In this document: in pieces, positions 17,645 through 26,017 of the stretch
Position numbering within the stretch: position 1 is the stretch's first letter
Layout: each line of letters starts with the position of its first letter
Assembly: GCA_964228555.1 (NCBI GenBank)
Contig: CAXQZU010000017.1
Coordinates: 1 to 64,000 of the forward strand
Direction: 5' to 3'
Length of the DNA: 64,000 nucleotides
Source: CAXQZU01 sp964228555
GTDB lineage: Bacteria; Planctomycetota; PLA2; JAEUHO01
Notes under the pieces: generated by a model
Seen by the model: only the letters and a program-made list of their open reading frames with translations
Databases searched by the model: none
Told to the model about the DNA's origin: nothing
Translations under genes and position numbers: made by a program

Positions 17645-18727
17645 ATGAAGATCACGCGCATCCAGCAGGCCCACTACGAGCAGGTGGTGACCTGCGAGGA
17701 CCCGGAGTCGGGCCTCAAGGCCATCATCGCGGTGCACGACACCACGCTGGGACCGGCGCTGGGCGGCCTGCGCATGTGGCCCTACGCGTCGTGGGACGAC
17801 GCGTTGTTCGACGTGCTGCGCCTCTCGAAGGGCATGACCTACAAGTCGGCCGTGGCCGAGACGGGCCTGGGCGGCGGCAAGAGCGTGATCCTGGGCAACC
17901 CCAAGACGCAGAAGAGCGAGAAGCTGTTCCTCGCGATGGGCAAGTTCATCGACTCGCTGGGCGGTGCCTACATCACGGCCGAGGACGTGGGCACCTCGCC
18001 CGACGACATGCAGGTCGTGCGCCGCGCCACCCGCTACGTCAGCGGCCTGCCGCGCGAGATGGGCTCCAGCGGCGACCCCTCGCCGTGGACGGCCTTGGGC
18101 TGCTTCCGCGGCATCGTGGCCAGCGTGGAGGAAGTGTTCGGCTCGCCCGACCTCAAGGGCCGCACCGTGGCCCTGCAGGGCTGCGGCCACGTGGGCAAGT
18201 ACCTGGCCGAGCACCTGGCCAAGGCCGGGGCGCGGCTGGTGCTGGCCGACATCTCCGCCGATCGCGCCGCCGAGGTGGCCAAGGCCACCGGGGGCAGCGT
18301 GGTGGACGCCAGCGAGATCCTGTCCACGCCCTGTGACGTGCTGGCGCCGTGTGCGCTGGGCGCCGTGATCAACGACGAGACGCTCCCGCGGCTGAAGACG
18401 CGCATCGTGGCGGGCGCGGCCAACAACATCCTGCTGCGCGAGGAGCACGGCGCACGGCTGAAGGCCGCCGGCATCCTGCTCGCACCCGACTACGTCATCA
18501 ACGCCGGCGGCATCATCAACGTGTCCATCGAGTTCGAGAAGGGCGGCTACGACGAGGCCCGCTCGCGCGCGAAGGTCGAGAACATCTACCACGCGCTCAA
18601 GAAGGTCTATGCCACCAGCAAGGCGCACAACCTGCCCACCAACGAGGCGGCCAACCACCTCGCGCAGGAGATCCTGGCCAAGGCCCGCGCGGCCAAGCAG
18701 GGCAAGGCAGCGGCCGGCTCGCGCTAG
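17645..18727 (+). CDS. Leucine dehydrogenase (Glu/Leu/Phe/Val dehydrogenase family)
   Basis: This 360-residue NAD-dependent amino acid dehydrogenase interconverts branched-chain amino acids and their 2-oxo acids with ammonia. The N-terminal catalytic domain has GPALGGLRMWPYAS, SKGMTYKSAVAETGLGGGKS with the substrate-binding lysines, and AEDVGTSPDDM. The Rossmann domain begins with GRTVALQGCGHVGKYLAEHL and ends with VINAGGIINVSIEFE. This set is closer to leucine dehydrogenase than to glutamate dehydrogenase, and the length fits. It stands alone downstream of topA. Confidence 0.92.
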   Translation: MKITRIQQAHYEQVVTCEDPESGLKAIIAVHDTTLGPALGGLRMWPYASWDDALFDVLRLSKGMTYKSAVAETGLGGGKSVILGNPKTQKSEKLFLAMGKFIDSLGGAYITAEDVGTSPDDMQVVRRATRYVSGLPREMGSSGDPSPWTALGCFRGIVASVEEVFGSPDLKGRTVALQGCGHVGKYLAEHLAKAGARLVLADISADRAAEVAKATGGSVVDASEILSTPCDVLAPCALGAVINDETLPRLKTRIVAGAANNILLREEHGARLKAAGILLAPDYVINAGGIINVSIEFEKGGYDEARSRAKVENIYHALKKVYATSKAHNLPTNEAANHLAQEILAKARAAKQGKAAAGSR

Positions 18728-18743
18728 CCTCCGGGCTGCGCCG

Positions 18744-19256
18744 CTAGATGCGCGGCCGCGAGGGATCCACCTCGAGGCCTTCCTCGCCCGAGAGGCGCGC
18801 CACCTCCCGCGAGAGCCTCAGGCCGGCGGTGAGCATGGCGATCCAGAGCACCCCCGTCCACAGCACGACGGCCGCGGAGCGGGCCGCGCCGCCCACGCCC
18901 AGGAACAGCACCTCGGCCACGGCGAGCATGCCCAGCCGGCGACGCGCCGTCATGCCGCGCGGCTCCACGCGCAGGCACGCGGGGATCACCAGCAGCGTCA
19001 GCAGGCCGTGCGCCAGCAGCGCCCACGGCAGCCAGGCCGGCACCGTCACGGCACCGCCCAGCCCGGCAGGCACCCCCACCACGGCGCCCAGCACCGTGAG
19101 CCAGCCGGCGGGCTCGGCTGCCAGCGCGGCACAGGCCGGGGCGCCCAGCACCTGAAGCACGGCGCGCACGGCATCCACGCGCAACAGCCAGCGCGTGACC
19201 GGGCCGGGCGCGACGCGGATGCCGGTCAGGTCGATGGTGCGCTCGAGGCCCGTCAT
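18744..19256 (-). CDS. Small integral membrane protein
   Basis: This 170-residue protein has about four hydrophobic segments (for example LTVLGAVVGVPAGLGGAV, WALLAHGLLTLLVIPACL, LGMLAVAEVLFLGVGG and AAVVLWTGVLWIAML). No family is recognised. The start at 19256 is preferred over an upstream in-frame codon because a TACGCT hexamer lies nine bases before it. It is transcribed in the same direction as dinG, which lies upstream. Confidence 0.65.
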   Translation of the reverse strand: MTGLERTIDLTGIRVAPGPVTRWLLRVDAVRAVLQVLGAPACAALAAEPAGWLTVLGAVVGVPAGLGGAVTVPAWLPWALLAHGLLTLLVIPACLRVEPRGMTARRRLGMLAVAEVLFLGVGGAARSAAVVLWTGVLWIAMLTAGLRLSREVARLSGEEGLEVDPSRPRI

Positions 19257-19265
19257 GGCGCGGCC

Positions 19266-19271
19266 AGCGTA
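19266..19271 (-). promoter_or_regulatory. -10 element, near-leaderless membrane protein promoter
   Basis: TACGCT on the minus strand ends nine bases before the ATG at 19256, leaving a predicted leader of about two or three bases. Confidence 0.4.
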
Positions 19272-19334
19272 CGGGGGCGCCGGCCCCGCGCCCACCCGCG
19301 ACCGGGCGGCGCCACAGGCCGTGCCGCGGCCGCC

Positions 19335-21434
19335 CTACCGCGTGCGCGCCGGCGGCAGGTCGTCGGGCCCCGGCCCGTCCACCGGCCACTCCTCGTCGGG
19401 CGCCGCGGGCTCGGGAGGCGGCGCGCCCGCAGGCGTGGCATGCTGCACCTCCACCGGGCAGGCCGGCAGGCTCTCCAGCAGCGTGCGCCCGTAGCCCTTG
19501 GTGCGCGTGCGCGGGTCGAGGATGGTCACGCGGCCGTGGTCCGTGGACCGGCGCACCAGGCGCCCGAAGCCCTGCTTGAGGCGCAACGCGGCCTGGGGCA
19601 GCGAGAGCTCGGCGAAGGGGTCACCGCCCAGCTCCTCCACGCGCCGGCTGCGCGCCTGCTGCAGGGGATGGTCCGGCGGCTGGAAGGGCAGGCGCGTGAT
19701 GATGACGTGGCGCAACGCATCGCCGGGCACGTCCACGCCCTGCCAGAACGAGGCGAGGCCCATGAGCACGCCGCCGCCCTCGCGCAGGCGCTCGAGCAGC
19801 TGCGAGCGGTCGAGGCCCTCGCCCTGCACCAGCAGCTCGAGGCCGTCGGCCGCCAGCGGCTCGCGCAGGGCCTCGGCACACGCCTGCATGGAGGAGCGCG
19901 AGGTGAACAGCACCAGGGCGCCACCCTGCGTGGCACGCACCGCGGCCAGCACCGCCTCGGGCAGCGCCTGCTCCCACGCGTGCGACTCGCGGGAGGGGTC
20001 GGGCAGGCCCGCCACGAGCACGAGCCGCGCCTGCCTCGGGTAGTCGAAGGGGCTGCCCAGCACGCACTCCGCCGCCTCCGCGACGCCCAGCCGGCCGCGC
20101 AGGTAGTCGAAGGAGGGCGGACGGCCCGTGGCCAGCGTGGCGCTGGTGAGCACGGCCGATCCCACCTGCGACCACAGCGCCTGCTGCAGCGTGGGCCCCA
20201 CGTCCACCGGCGCGGCGCACAGCGCAGGCAGGCGCCCCTGCGTGTCGAGCCAGCGCACCATGCCAGCCGGCGTGGGGCCGCACAGGCCCAGCAAGGCTTC
20301 ACCCGCCACGACCAGCGACCGGCCGCGCGCCGCCTGCTCGAGGGCCTCGCCACCCGCCAGCAGGCCCTCGGCGCGATCGATGAGCACGCCGCCCAGCACC
20401 TTGAGGCGCTCGCCCAGCGCGGGCGGCACGGGCGAGGGCTCGGGAAAGGCCAGCGCCGTGGGCCCGCGGCCGCGCCCGTCGCCCCTTGCGCCTGCGCGCG
20501 ACCCGCCGGGGAGGCTTGCGGCCAGCCCGTCGAAGAAGGCCAGCACCTCGCCGCGCACCGCCTCCACCTCGGCGCGCAGCGCCGCATCGGCGTGCGCAGC
20601 CAGCAGTCCGCTGCGGTTGCGTGCGTTCCACAGGCGCCCCAGGGCCTGCACGAGCGAGGAGGCCGACACCCGCGTGCCCAGGTGCTCGGCCGCCACCTCC
20701 TCGAGGTCGTGGGCCTCGTCCACCACCACCGCGGCCAGCGGCGGCAGCATCGAGCCGCCGCCGCGACGCAGCACGAGGTCGCTCACCAGCAGGTGGTGGT
20801 TGATGACGATGAGCTGGGCCTGCTGGGCCCGGCGGCGCGAGGCCTGGTAGCTGCACACCTCGTAGTGCTTGCAGCGAGGACCGAGGCAGTTGTCACGCTC
20901 CGCTCGCACGAGGTCCCAGGCCGCGTCGCCCGGGTCGGAGGGCATCTCCTGCCGGCTGCCCTCGCCCGGCGACTCGCTCCACGCCGCCACGTCCTCCAGC
21001 CGATCGCGCAGGTCGCCCTCGAAGAGGCCGCGCTCGGCGAGCGCGGCGTGCATGCGGCGCAGGCACAGGTAGTTCCCACGCCCCTTGAGCAAGGCCCAGT
21101 CCAGCCCGGGCAGCACGCGGGCCAGCAGGGGCAGGTCGCGCCGCACCAGCTGCTCCTGCAGCGCGATGCTGCTGGTGGACACGGCCACGGCCTGCCCGGT
21201 GCGCTGCGCGTGCAGCAGCGCCGGCAGCAGGTAGGCGAAGGTCTTGCCCACGCCCGTCCCGGCCTCGACGAGGAGGTGCCGGTCCTGCTGGAAGGCCTCG
21301 TGCACGGCCGAGCACATCGCCACCTGCTGGGCGCGCGGCTCGAAGGGCACGCCCTGCGCCCGCAGGGCCTCGGCCACCGGTCCCCCAGGCGCCAGCCACT
21401 GGGCCGGGTCGCCCGCCAGGCCCTCCCCGATCAC
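19335..21434 (-). CDS. dinG: DinG-like ATP-dependent DNA helicase (XPD superfamily)
   Basis: This 699-residue superfamily 2 helicase has Walker A EAGTGVGKT at 57-65 and a DEAH box at 239-242. Four cysteines at about 124, 183, 188 and 194 are placed as in XPD/DinG proteins to bind a [4Fe-4S] cluster. C-terminal helicase motifs include GVLMGLASFWQGVDVPGD and QGFGRLVRRSTDHG. DinG unwinds damaged or R-loop/G-quadruplex-containing DNA 5' to 3'. The start is a GTG. It is transcribed divergently from the EF-hand lipoprotein gene, and their promoter regions overlap. Confidence 0.93.
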   Translation of the reverse strand: MIGEGLAGDPAQWLAPGGPVAEALRAQGVPFEPRAQQVAMCSAVHEAFQQDRHLLVEAGTGVGKTFAYLLPALLHAQRTGQAVAVSTSSIALQEQLVRRDLPLLARVLPGLDWALLKGRGNYLCLRRMHAALAERGLFEGDLRDRLEDVAAWSESPGEGSRQEMPSDPGDAAWDLVRAERDNCLGPRCKHYEVCSYQASRRRAQQAQLIVINHHLLVSDLVLRRGGGSMLPPLAAVVVDEAHDLEEVAAEHLGTRVSASSLVQALGRLWNARNRSGLLAAHADAALRAEVEAVRGEVLAFFDGLAASLPGGSRAGARGDGRGRGPTALAFPEPSPVPPALGERLKVLGGVLIDRAEGLLAGGEALEQAARGRSLVVAGEALLGLCGPTPAGMVRWLDTQGRLPALCAAPVDVGPTLQQALWSQVGSAVLTSATLATGRPPSFDYLRGRLGVAEAAECVLGSPFDYPRQARLVLVAGLPDPSRESHAWEQALPEAVLAAVRATQGGALVLFTSRSSMQACAEALREPLAADGLELLVQGEGLDRSQLLERLREGGGVLMGLASFWQGVDVPGDALRHVIITRLPFQPPDHPLQQARSRRVEELGGDPFAELSLPQAALRLKQGFGRLVRRSTDHGRVTILDPRTRTKGYGRTLLESLPACPVEVQHATPAGAPPPEPAAPDEEWPVDGPGPDDLPPARTR

Positions 21435-21534
21435 GCCGGGCCTCCCCCAGCCCCGGGCCGGGCCAAGGCCCTCGCGAACCGGGGACGCAGGCGGGGAGGG
21501 TTGTAGGGGGCCACGGTACGGGGCTATCCTACGC

Positions 21535-21541
21535 CCTTCCC
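21535..21541. promoter_or_regulatory. Overlapping divergent -10 elements
   Basis: The heptamer TATCCTA reads TATCCT on the plus strand (predicted start near 21547, for the EF-hand lipoprotein) and TAGGAT on the minus strand (toward dinG). Both readings fit the hexamer used elsewhere in the window, so RNA polymerase could bind in only one direction at a time. A second minus-strand candidate, TACCGT, is at 21518-21513. Confidence 0.35.
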
Positions 21542-21557
21542 CGGGAGCCCCGTGCCC

Positions 21558-22199
21558 ATGCGCCGTGTCATGTCGATCGCCTCCTTGCTGGTCCCGGCCC
21601 TGTCACTGGCCCTCGCCGGCTGCGCCAGCCGTCCGGCCGGCGGCGGCAACCCCAACGTGGGCGTGCGCGTGGCCGGCAGCGACCTGGGCGCGCGGCTCGA
21701 CCGCAGCGACTGGATGGTGCGCGAGGGCGGGCAGGTGTGGCGCGTGCTGGAGTCGCGCACGGTGAACGGCGAGACGCGCCCGCCCGTGCTCGTGGGCTAC
21801 CTGGAGGCGCGCGACTACCGCCAGGCCAAGGGCGGCCCCACGCTGCGCCTCTACGAGGTGACCGGGCTGGACCGCCGCACCGTGCTGGGCCGCATCGACT
21901 CGGTGGGCAAGATCGTGCGCTACGAGGTGGACCCTGCCACGCACGTGTTCACGCAGCGCGACCTGCTGCCCGCCCCCTCGCGCGAGGACAACGTGGGCGC
22001 CATCCTCGGCTCCCCGCACCCGATCCTGCTGCAGGCCACCACGGCGCGCCGCATCGCCTTCGACACGCTGGACCGCGACAGCAACGGGGTGCTCTCGGCC
22101 GAGGAGCTGGTGGGCACGGGCACGCGCATCAGCTCGGGCGATGCCAACGGCGACAAGATCGTGGACTACGCCGAGTTCCAGGCGCTCGAGCGCCTCTAG
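21558..22199 (+). CDS. EF-hand lipoprotein
   Basis: This 213-residue exported lipoprotein has a signal ending in the lipobox LALAGC, then a conserved beta-rich domain of about 100 residues (DWMVREGGQVWRVLESRTV). At the C-terminus are two EF-hand loops, DRDSNGVLSAEE and DANGDKIVDYAE. Calcium binding is likely; attachment to the envelope follows from the lipobox. A GTG at 21552 is in frame and could be used; the ATG at 21558 keeps a standard signal peptide. It converges with rsfS with only 13 bases between stops. Confidence 0.8.
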   Translation: MRRVMSIASLLVPALSLALAGCASRPAGGGNPNVGVRVAGSDLGARLDRSDWMVREGGQVWRVLESRTVNGETRPPVLVGYLEARDYRQAKGGPTLRLYEVTGLDRRTVLGRIDSVGKIVRYEVDPATHVFTQRDLLPAPSREDNVGAILGSPHPILLQATTARRIAFDTLDRDSNGVLSAEELVGTGTRISSGDANGDKIVDYAEFQALERL

Positions 22200-22212
22200 C
22201 CCGGGGCCTGCC

Positions 22213-22998
22213 TCAGGCGCTGGGCGCGCCCGTCGGCGACGCCGGGCCCGCGGGCGGCAGCGCCACCTGCGGCGCGTCGCCCCACAGGTGCTCGAGGTCG
22301 TAGTGCGCGCGCGTGGCGCCCTCGAAGACGTGCACGACGACGTCCACGAAGTCGAGGCAGATCCACAGCCCCTCTTCCGGGCCGGGACGCTGGACGGGGC
22401 GCACCTTGAGGCCGCGCAGGCCGCGCATGAGGCCGTCGGCGATGGCGCGGTTCTGGCGCTCGCTGCGACCCGTGCAGATCACCATGTAGTCCATGTAGTC
22501 GGCCAGGCCGCGCACGTCGAGGGCCACGATGTCCTCGCCCCGGCGCTCACGCACCAGGGCCACCACGCGGGCCAGCAGGTCCTCGCTGGAGAGCGGCCCC
22601 GTGGGCACGGGCAGGGACTCGACCGGCGGGGCGGCCACCACGGGTGCCTGCGGCACCGGCGCCGGGGTCACCACCGGCAGCGAGGCCTCCACGGCCGGCG
22701 AGGCCGGGGCCTTGGTGCGAGCCGAGGGGGGCGTGGCCTTGGCGGCCCGCGGGGGGCTCGCCCGGCGTGCGACCGTCGCCTTGGGCGGGGTGGAGCGCTT
22801 GGCCTTCGCCGCGCGCGCAGCCTTGGGAGCCGCCTTCGCCTTGGGAGCCGGCTTGGCCTTCGACGTGCGCGCCGCCATGGGCTTGGCCTTCGCCTTGGCC
22901 TTGGGCTGCGCGTTGGCCTTGGGCTTCGCCTTGGCCTTGGCGGGAACGCCCGGCTTGGGGGCAGGCGAGGCGGGACGGGGTCGACGCGGAGAGGGCAT
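22213..22998 (-). CDS. rsfS: Ribosomal silencing factor RsfS with long basic N-terminal extension
   Basis: The last 125 residues are an RsfS (Iojap) domain: VVALVRERRGEDIVALDVRG, DYMDYMVICTGRSERQ and GLWICLDFVDVVVHVFEGA. RsfS binds ribosomal protein L14 and blocks subunit joining when nutrients are scarce. Unusually, about 135 residues of low-complexity Lys/Ala/Pro sequence (KAKAKPKA-type repeats) precede it; typical RsfS proteins have only about 105-130 residues in total. The extension is strongly basic and may contact rRNA. Another ATG four bases upstream is out of frame. Confidence 0.9.
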   Translation of the reverse strand: MPSPRRPRPASPAPKPGVPAKAKAKPKANAQPKAKAKAKPMAARTSKAKPAPKAKAAPKAARAAKAKRSTPPKATVARRASPPRAAKATPPSARTKAPASPAVEASLPVVTPAPVPQAPVVAAPPVESLPVPTGPLSSEDLLARVVALVRERRGEDIVALDVRGLADYMDYMVICTGRSERQNRAIADGLMRGLRGLKVRPVQRPGPEEGLWICLDFVDVVVHVFEGATRAHYDLEHLWGDAPQVALPPAGPASPTGAPSA

Positions 22999-23024
22999 GC
23001 ATGGAACCGGCGAGGGACCTGCGG

Positions 23025-23030
23025 AAGGTA
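23025..23030 (-). promoter_or_regulatory. -10 element for rsfS
   Basis: TACCTT on the minus strand predicts a start near 23018 and a leader of about 20 bases before the ATG at 22998. Confidence 0.4.
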
Positions 23031-23081
23031 GACGCCCGCGAGGCGCCCGCCGCAGCGAAACCGATGCGACCGCAGGGGAGC

Positions 23082-23987
23082 CTAGCGGGGCAGCAGGGTG
23101 CGCAGGATGCGCGTCGTGGCGGTGACGCCCACGCGCCGCTCGGCCTCGCCCAGCGCAGCGTCCAGCGCCGCGAGGTCCCCGGCCCGGCGGAAGGCCCGCG
23201 CGGCCTCGAGCAGTGCCTCGTGGGCCTCCAGCCGCGCCAGCAGCCCCACCGGGCGCCCGGTCGGGTGCTGCGGCTCGGGGTCGGTCAGTTCCTCGACCTG
23301 CTGGCAGGCCGAGCGCCGCTCGGCGTGCAGCACCGCCGCGCGCGCCAGCAGGGCCGCCACCTCCTCGTCGCGTTCGCCGCGCACCAGCGCCTCGGCCGCA
23401 CGCCGCGGGGCCTCGCGCGCGAGCGCGACCAGGTGCGCCCGCCCCGTGCGCGGCAGGTGCTCCTCCGCGCGGCAGGCTTCCGCGAGGAAGGCGAGGCCCG
23501 TCGCCACCCTCTGCGCATGGCCGCCCAGGCGCTGGTCCACGCGCTGCGCGAGGCCCGGCGTGGCCTCGGCGTCCTCCAGCAGCATCAGGCCGGCACGCAT
23601 CGCCAGCAGCGCCGATCCCGGGTGGCGCGCGATGCCCGACTGCAGCAGGCGCATGCCATCCACCCAGCGCGCTAGCCGCTCGTCGTCGTCGGCGGCCACC
23701 CGCAGGCCCTCGGACACCAGCAGGGCGGAGAGCGCCTCCGTGGCTGCGGCGTGGCCCGGGTCCAGCCCCACCATGGTCTCGTAGACGGCCAGCATCTCCT
23801 CGCTGCGCCCCTGGCGCCGCAGCGCATCGGCGCGCAGCGCCAGCACGTCCACGGCCGCCACGCGCCAGCCGCCCAGCGAGCGGCCCAGGGCCTCCAGCGG
23901 GCCGGCCGCCGGCAGCGGTGCCGGATGCAGCGCCGCCGCCGCAGCGAGCGCCACCACGCCGCCCACGGCCAGCAGGCGGCGGCTCAC
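23082..23987 (-). CDS. Membrane-anchored TPR-like protein of ABC operon
   Basis: This 301-residue protein starts with one hydrophobic segment (LLAVGGVVALAAAAAL) and continues as helical repeats. At least one TPR-like unit is visible (MLAVYETMVGLDPGHAAATEAL). The start is a GTG at 23987 whose GTGA overlaps the stop of the permease gene, with GGGAG just upstream, so translation is probably coupled. It is the third gene of the ABC exporter operon and may act as an accessory or periplasmic partner. No specific family is recognised. Confidence 0.75.
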   Translation of the reverse strand: MSRRLLAVGGVVALAAAAALHPAPLPAAGPLEALGRSLGGWRVAAVDVLALRADALRRQGRSEEMLAVYETMVGLDPGHAAATEALSALLVSEGLRVAADDDERLARWVDGMRLLQSGIARHPGSALLAMRAGLMLLEDAEATPGLAQRVDQRLGGHAQRVATGLAFLAEACRAEEHLPRTGRAHLVALAREAPRRAAEALVRGERDEEVAALLARAAVLHAERRSACQQVEELTDPEPQHPTGRPVGLLARLEAHEALLEAARAFRRAGDLAALDAALGEAERRVGVTATTRILRTLLPR

Positions 23988-25123
23988 GCCTCGTCTCCCT
24001 GCGGGCCCCGGCGGAGGGGCAGCAGCACCAGCCCCAGCCCGCACAGGGCCAGCGGGGCCAGCGGGGCCAGCACCTGAAGCACCGTGGGCTCGAGCGCCCG
24101 CCCCACGCAGGGCTCGGCGCAGTGCACGAGGCCCGTCAGGTCCGGCGCCAGCGCACTCGCCGCCTCCAGCACGCTGCGCGCTGCCTGCTGCAGCGCACCG
24201 GGCGCGGGCAACGCGTCCAGCTCGGGCAGCACGCCACGCATGCCGGCCAGCAAGACGAGGATCACGGTGGCGCCCGCCGCCGTCGGGGCTGACGTGGCCC
24301 GCGACAGGCCCACGGACCAGGGCACCAGCGCCACGCCCACCAGGCCCAGCACCCACCCCACCCAGAGCCACGACGCGAGCGCGGAGCGCGGCTCGCCGAG
24401 CATCCAGCCGCGCACGAGGGCGAGGTCGTAGGTGCCGCCCACCAGCGAGAGCCGCACCTCCCTCGCGCCCGCCTCGAGCGGCACCTGCACGCGACCGCGC
24501 CAGGGCACGTCGAGCTCGCCCGAGGCCGCGCCCGCCTGCCAGCCCAGGCGCAGCGAGCCGGGCTCGCCCAGGCTGGGGGTCCAGCCGCGTGGGCGCGTCT
24601 CCAGCAGCAGCGTGCCAGGCACGTCCAGCGCCAGCGGCAGGCCCAGCGTCACGGGACGCGCCACGCCCCGCGCGTCACGGAAGCCGGTGGCGCGCTCCGG
24701 CGCGAGGGCATGCGCATGGCGCACCGGCGGCACGAGGCCCAGCACGGGTCCCAGCAGCCCGACCAGCGCGGCCACGAGCAGGCAGCCTCCCAGCACCAGC
24801 ACGGCACCGGCCAGCAGCGCCCCCACCCGGCGCAGCACCTCGGGCGGTCCCAGCGTGCACAGCCAGGCGCGACGCCCGTCGAGACGGTCCCCGGCCAGGA
24901 AGGCGCCGCAGGCGGAGGCCCCCATCACGGCCAGTGCGCCCAGCACCCACGCCAGCCAGGTGGCGGAGAGCCCGACGGCCGCGCCGTCCTCTCCGGGCGC
25001 GCGCGGGGCCATCAGGAAGGCAAGCGCCAGCGCCGCCAGCACCCGCCAGGCCGCCGCGCGCAGCGCACGGCCGCGCAGCACCTGCCGCAGGTCCAGCGCG
25101 AGGTAGAGCGCTGCCTCACGCAC
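23984..25123 (-). CDS. ABC transporter permease
   Basis: This 379-residue membrane protein has hydrophobic segments at the N-terminus (VLAALALAFLMA, LAWVLGALAVMGASACGAFLAG, LLAGAVLVLGGCLLVAALVGLLG) and C-terminus (WLWVGWVLGLVGVALVPW, VILVLLAGMRGVLPE, LAPLALCGLGLVLLPL). A large soluble beta-rich loop of about 170 residues lies between. The layout resembles ABC-2 type export permeases. The GTG at 25123 overlaps the end of the ATPase gene by eight bases. The transported substrate is unknown. Confidence 0.78.
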   Translation of the reverse strand: MREAALYLALDLRQVLRGRALRAAAWRVLAALALAFLMAPRAPGEDGAAVGLSATWLAWVLGALAVMGASACGAFLAGDRLDGRRAWLCTLGPPEVLRRVGALLAGAVLVLGGCLLVAALVGLLGPVLGLVPPVRHAHALAPERATGFRDARGVARPVTLGLPLALDVPGTLLLETRPRGWTPSLGEPGSLRLGWQAGAASGELDVPWRGRVQVPLEAGAREVRLSLVGGTYDLALVRGWMLGEPRSALASWLWVGWVLGLVGVALVPWSVGLSRATSAPTAAGATVILVLLAGMRGVLPELDALPAPGALQQAARSVLEAASALAPDLTGLVHCAEPCVGRALEPTVLQVLAPLAPLALCGLGLVLLPLRRGPQGDEA

Positions 25124-25913
25124 GCGCGTCGTCGCTCCCGGGCGCGGGACGCAGCAACGCGGCCAGCGACGCACGTGCGTCGCCGGCCAGCAGAGCCGAC
25201 GGCGCACCCTCGCGCACGCAGGTGCCCCGCTGCAGCACGAGCGCGCGGTCGCAGGCGCCCTCGGCGGTGACACGGTCGTGCGTGGAGAGCAGGGCTGCGC
25301 CGCCCTCGCGGCGGTGGCGCGCGAGCAGGGCCAGCACCTCCTCGGTGCCCAGCGGGTCGAGGCCGCTGGTGGGCTCGTCGAGCACGAGCAGGCGCGGCCG
25401 GTGCACCCACGCGGCCGCCAGCGCGAGGCGGCGGGCCATCCCGCGCGAGTAGCCCGCCACCCGACGGTCACGCGCGTCGGCCGGGAGGCCCACCAGCGCC
25501 AGGGCTTCCTCGACGCGCCGCTGGCGCTCGCGGCGCGGGCGCACGCCCTGCAGCGACGCGAACAGGTCCACCGTCTCGCGGCCCGTGAGCAGGCCGAAGC
25601 GCCGCGCCTCCTCGGGCACGAACCCGGTCTGGGCGCGCGCCTCACGACGCCCGGCGCGACCGCCCAGCACCTCGACCCGGCCCGAGGCCGGCCGCTCGAG
25701 CCCCAGCACGAGGCGCAGCGTGGTGCTCTTGCCCGAGCCATTGACGCCCAGCAGGCCCAGGCACTCGCCCGGCTGCAGGGTGAAGGACAGCCCGGCCAGC
25801 GCCTGCACGCGCGAGGCGCCCCGTCCATAGGCCATGGCCAGGGCCTCGGCCACCACCACCGCAGGGCGTCCCTCGCCGGCAGGACGGTCGGGCGTGGAGG
25901 GCGCCGGGCTCAC
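25116..25913 (-). CDS. ABC transporter ATP-binding protein
   Basis: This 265-residue ATPase has Walker A GVNGSGKST, a signature motif in the variant form YSRGMARRLALA, Walker B LLVLDEPTSGLDP and the H-loop in LSTHD. The SRGM signature is typical of ABC-2/DrrA-type exporters. It is the first gene of a three-gene operon with a permease and a TPR-like protein. The GTG start follows a TAGAGT hexamer by six bases, so the operon mRNA is predicted to be leaderless. Confidence 0.92.
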   Translation of the reverse strand: MSPAPSTPDRPAGEGRPAVVVAEALAMAYGRGASRVQALAGLSFTLQPGECLGLLGVNGSGKSTTLRLVLGLERPASGRVEVLGGRAGRREARAQTGFVPEEARRFGLLTGRETVDLFASLQGVRPRRERQRRVEEALALVGLPADARDRRVAGYSRGMARRLALAAAWVHRPRLLVLDEPTSGLDPLGTEEVLALLARHRREGGAALLSTHDRVTAEGACDRALVLQRGTCVREGAPSALLAGDARASLAALLRPAPGSDDARA

Positions 25914-25919
25914 GGGCGC

Positions 25920-25925
25920 ACTCTA
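25920..25925 (-). promoter_or_regulatory. -10 element, leaderless ABC operon promoter
   Basis: TAGAGT on the minus strand ends six bases before the GTG at 25913, so the transcript is predicted to begin at the start codon. Confidence 0.5.
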
Positions 25926-26017
25926 CGCCGGGCCCGCCACCGGCGGTACCGCCGTGGGGCTGCACCGCGTGCAGCCGTCGCGCGCGACCGCGAGACCCCG
26001 ACCCGCGAGGCAAGGGC

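Noticed and set aside
12436..17661. A 1741-codon open frame antisense to topA and its neighbours
   Set aside because: It has no domain pattern, is antisense to clear topA coding sequence, and long open antisense frames are expected at about 75% G+C where stop codons are rare.
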